From Rhizobium mongolense USDA 1844 (GTDB taxonomy: Bacteria > Pseudomonadota > Alphaproteobacteria > Rhizobiales > Rhizobiaceae): 64,000 nt of DNA. This document shows, piece by piece, positions 61,913-64,000 of the stretch. The stretch is taken from contig NZ_ATTQ01000018.1 in NCBI RefSeq assembly GCF_000419765.1, positions 1-64,000 on the forward strand, given 5' to 3'. The notes under the pieces were generated by a model, which saw only the letters and a list, made by a program, of their open reading frames with translations, made no database searches and was not told where the DNA came from. Numbering within the stretch: position 1 is the stretch's first letter; every line of letters starts with the position of its first letter. A program made the position numbers and the translations under genes.

Positions 61913-62141
61913 ATTATGAAAGTATGGATGATAGCATGCGCCGTATTCCTCGGCGTTTCTGTCTGGCGGCGGGCGTGGATCGTCTCCTTGAGGCCGACAA
62001 TCATAGCGTCTGTGGTGCTGGTACCGACGATTTCCGCCGGTTTGCGCGCGAGATTACTCAGCCTCGTTGTTTGTGATATTGCGCAGCGAACGCGCTGTGC
62101 TGGCGTGCGGGCGTAGCGCCTCCGCCCGTTATGGGACGAGG

Positions 62142-62164
62142 CAACGGGTTCGCTGAACCCGTTG
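62142..62164 (-). terminator. Perfect stem-loop downstream of the dehydrogenase gene
   Basis: CAACGGGTTC (62142-62151) pairs perfectly with GAACCCGTTG (62155-62164) around three bases, 9 bases past the stop of the minus-strand gene at 62174. There is no U-run on that strand, so termination may need Rho, or the hairpin may stabilise the mRNA end. The rest of 61905-62173 shows no supported gene. Confidence 0.6.
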
Positions 62165-62173
62165 TTCTTGATG

Positions 62174-64000
62174 TCAGCTCCGGGGCTTCGAGTTTTCCGG
62201 ATCGTAGAGCGGCTTGTAGCCGACGGCGACGACTTCGACGGGATAGGTCTCGCCGAAGTAATCGACGTCGAGCTCGCGGCCCACCTGGCAATAGGACCAG
62301 GGCAGAAAGGCCAGCGCGATATTCTTGCCGATGGTCGGGCCATAGGCAATCGACGTCGTATAGGAGCGGCGGCCGAGTTCGTCGACCAGCGTTTCGCCCG
62401 TGGCCGGATCCATGACCGGCAGTGAGCCGACCGGGTAGCGGGCAACACCGCTCCTGTCGACATTGTCGGTCATCACGAGCGTGCAGAGCATGGCCGGCTG
62501 GTGCTCGCGAGCCTTGTATTCCAGGTGCTTGGACTTGCCGCGGAAGTCGGCTTCCTTGACCTTCGGACGGGCGAGGTCGGATTCGATGAGGTTGTACTGC
62601 GTAAGTAGGTCGGCGTTCTGCAGGCGCAGGCTCTTTTCCATGCGGCGGGAATTGGCATAAGTTTCCACGCCGAAGGCCATGACGCCGGTCGAGCGCAGCG
62701 CATCCCAGACAGAAAGGCCGTCCTCGTATTTCATGTGCAGTTCCCAGCCCTGTTCACCGACATAGGAAATGCGGAAGGCAGTGACCGACTTGCCGGCGAT
62801 CTCGATCGGTTTTATTGCCGCGAAGGCGAAGTTTTCGGGATCAAGGCCGGCCGGATCGGCGACGACCTTTTTCAGCGTTGCACGCGCATTCGGACCCCAG
62901 ATACCGATGGTGATGTACTTCTCGGCCACCTCGGTGACGGTAACGTTGAAGTCCTTGTCCTCGGCGATGCGCTTCACGTAATGGAAATCGCGCGGGCCGG
63001 CATCGGCGCCGTCGATGACGCGGCAGCGGTCGGCCATGCGGATCACGGTCAGGTCGGCACGCACCATGCCTTCGTCATCGAGGAAGTGCGTGTAGATGCC
63101 CTTTCCGACGTTGGCATCACCGCCGATCTTGGCCGCGCAGATCCATTCCATCAGTTCGACATGGTCCGGACCTTCAACGTCGAACATGTAGAAGTGGCTG
63201 AGGTTGACGATTCCGCAATCCTCGCTCATGGCGAGATGTTCAGCATTTGATACGCGCCAGAAGTGCCGGTTGTCCCACTCGTTTTCGCGAACCGGAACGC
63301 GGTCGCCATACTTTTCAAGCAGATGCTCGTTCGCCTTGTAGCCGTGCGCGCGTTCCCAGCCTCCAAGTTCCATGAAGTATCCGCCGAGCTCCACCTCGCG
63401 CTCGTAGAAAGGCGAGCGCTTGACGTTGCGTCCGGTGGCATAGGGCTCGCGCGGATGGATGGCGGGAAAGTAGATCTTCTGGGCAGCCTCGAATGTACGG
63501 CCCTCGATGAATTTTTCCTCGAGCTGGTGCGGGTAGAAGCGCGCATAGTCGATACTGGCATGGTCGATCTCTGTGCGGCCGTCCGTCATCCAGTCGGCCA
63601 TCAGCTTACCGTAGCCGGGGCCGTCCTTGACCCAGATGGCGACGCAGTACCAGAGGCCGCGAACCTTCTGGCTTTCGCCGCAGGACGGGCCGCCAGCTGC
63701 AGAGACCTGCAGGAGGCCGTTGAAGGAATGGCCTTCATTGTATCCCAGTTCACCGAGGATCGGGGTGAGCTCCATGGCGCGCTCCAGCGGCTCGATGATT
63801 TGCTCCATTTCGAGGTCGCGTTGCGAGGGCGAGAGGCGAGCTTCGTGCTTCTCCAGAATGTCGCGCGGATGGCAAAGGCGAGGATTAGTCGTTTCGTAAT
63901 AGCCCCATTCGATCTGGCCGCCTTCGGTGGTCTTCGGGTCGCCGGTATCGCGCATGTAGGCGGAGTTACCCTGGTCGCGCAAAAGCGGAAAGCCGATTTC
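62174..64000 (-). CDS. Dimethylglycine/sarcosine dehydrogenase-like flavoprotein, C-terminal part
   Basis: The gene runs off the right edge, so its start and FAD-binding N-terminus are not visible; 609 residues are seen. The first part (GYNEGHSFNGLLQVSAAGGP) belongs to the end of the FAD oxidoreductase domain, then the FAO_M-like GYFMELGGWERAHGYKANEH, a GcvT-type folate domain (IDGADAGPRDFHYVKRIAED, FRISYVGEQGWELHMKYEDG, FGVETYANSRRMEKSLRLQN) and a GcvT C-terminal barrel. Such enzymes demethylate dimethylglycine, sarcosine or similar N-methyl amines and pass formaldehyde to tetrahydrofolate. The exact substrate is uncertain. Confidence 0.87.
   Translation of the reverse strand, partial: EIGFPLLRDQGNSAYMRDTGDPKTTEGGQIEWGYYETTNPRLCHPRDILEKHEARLSPSQRDLEMEQIIEPLERAMELTPILGELGYNEGHSFNGLLQVSAAGGPSCGESQKVRGLWYCVAIWVKDGPGYGKLMADWMTDGRTEIDHASIDYARFYPHQLEEKFIEGRTFEAAQKIYFPAIHPREPYATGRNVKRSPFYEREVELGGYFMELGGWERAHGYKANEHLLEKYGDRVPVRENEWDNRHFWRVSNAEHLAMSEDCGIVNLSHFYMFDVEGPDHVELMEWICAAKIGGDANVGKGIYTHFLDDEGMVRADLTVIRMADRCRVIDGADAGPRDFHYVKRIAEDKDFNVTVTEVAEKYITIGIWGPNARATLKKVVADPAGLDPENFAFAAIKPIEIAGKSVTAFRISYVGEQGWELHMKYEDGLSVWDALRSTGVMAFGVETYANSRRMEKSLRLQNADLLTQYNLIESDLARPKVKEADFRGKSKHLEYKAREHQPAMLCTLVMTDNVDRSGVARYPVGSLPVMDPATGETLVDELGRRSYTTSIAYGPTIGKNIALAFLPWSYCQVGRELDVDYFGETYPVEVVAVGYKPLYDPENSKPRS

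Noticed and set aside
62174..64000. Glycine-cleavage T protein (GcvT) as product
   Set aside because: The visible protein has a flavoprotein segment before the GcvT-like domains and is far longer than GcvT, so a dimethylglycine/sarcosine dehydrogenase-like protein fits better.
1..64000. CRISPR array, prophage, integrase, complete insertion sequence, tRNA or rRNA genes
   Set aside because: No regularly spaced repeats, phage genes, transposases or tRNA/rRNA signatures were found by reading; dedicated scanners would be needed to exclude a diverged tRNA or small RNA.

Overview
The window looks like a chromosome or megaplasmid segment of a Rhizobiaceae-type alphaproteobacterium (Rhizobium/Agrobacterium/Sinorhizobium relatives). 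The evidence is high G+C coding DNA, many sugar and polyol ABC transporters, a riboswitch-controlled thiMED salvage operon, a ThuA/ThuB-like pair, a rhizobial type dihydroxyacetone-kinase operon and an ExoF-like export protein. Genus and replicon are inferences; no rRNA, tRNA, replication gene, CRISPR array or intact insertion sequence was seen.

Layout. 0-7.4 kb holds the end of an oligopeptide-type ABC ATPase, a decayed vapC-like toxin remnant, a TetR regulator with palindromic operators, small hypotheticals, a catabolic trio (amidase, xylose-isomerase-like TIM barrel, HpcH/HpaI aldolase) and a spermidine-synthase-like protein. 7.5-13.9 kb is a divergent sugar module: ThuA-like protein, Gfo/Idh/MocA oxidoreductase and ROK regulator on the minus strand; a binding protein and two permeases, without an ATPase, on the plus strand. 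13.9-16.3 kb is thiM-thiE-thiD behind a TPP riboswitch, with thiM apparently frameshifted.

16.4-44 kb is a mosaic Wzx/Wzy-type exopolysaccharide locus, locally richer in A+T, with frequent strand switches. It has an initiating phosphoglycosyltransferase, a PglF/WbpM-like dehydratase, a DegT aminotransferase, a sugar formyltransferase, an ATP-grasp ligase, a HAD phosphatase, a PIG-L deacetylase, two methyltransferases, an acyltransferase, four glycosyltransferases, Wzy, Wzx, a Wzc-like co-polymerase, an ExoF/Wza-like exporter and a pectate-lyase-like secreted protein. Its most unusual part is a translationally coupled MurA-MurB-GT2-Wzx set. Both Mur paralogues keep their catalytic residues, which suggests that a muramic-acid-like (lactyl-ether) sugar is made for the exported polymer.

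44-56 kb is one long minus-strand operon: a glycerol-type ABC transporter (binding protein, two permeases, a small membrane protein, two ATPases), then an ATP-type DhaK-DhaL fusion kinase, then a complete PEP-dependent system (DhaL, EIIA/DhaM, HPr, Enzyme I, a small HTH-like protein, DhaK). 56-62 kb is a cecR-ybhG-ybhF-ybhS-ybhR-like efflux operon with a promoter that predicts a leaderless regulator mRNA. The right edge cuts a dimethylglycine/sarcosine-dehydrogenase-like flavoprotein.
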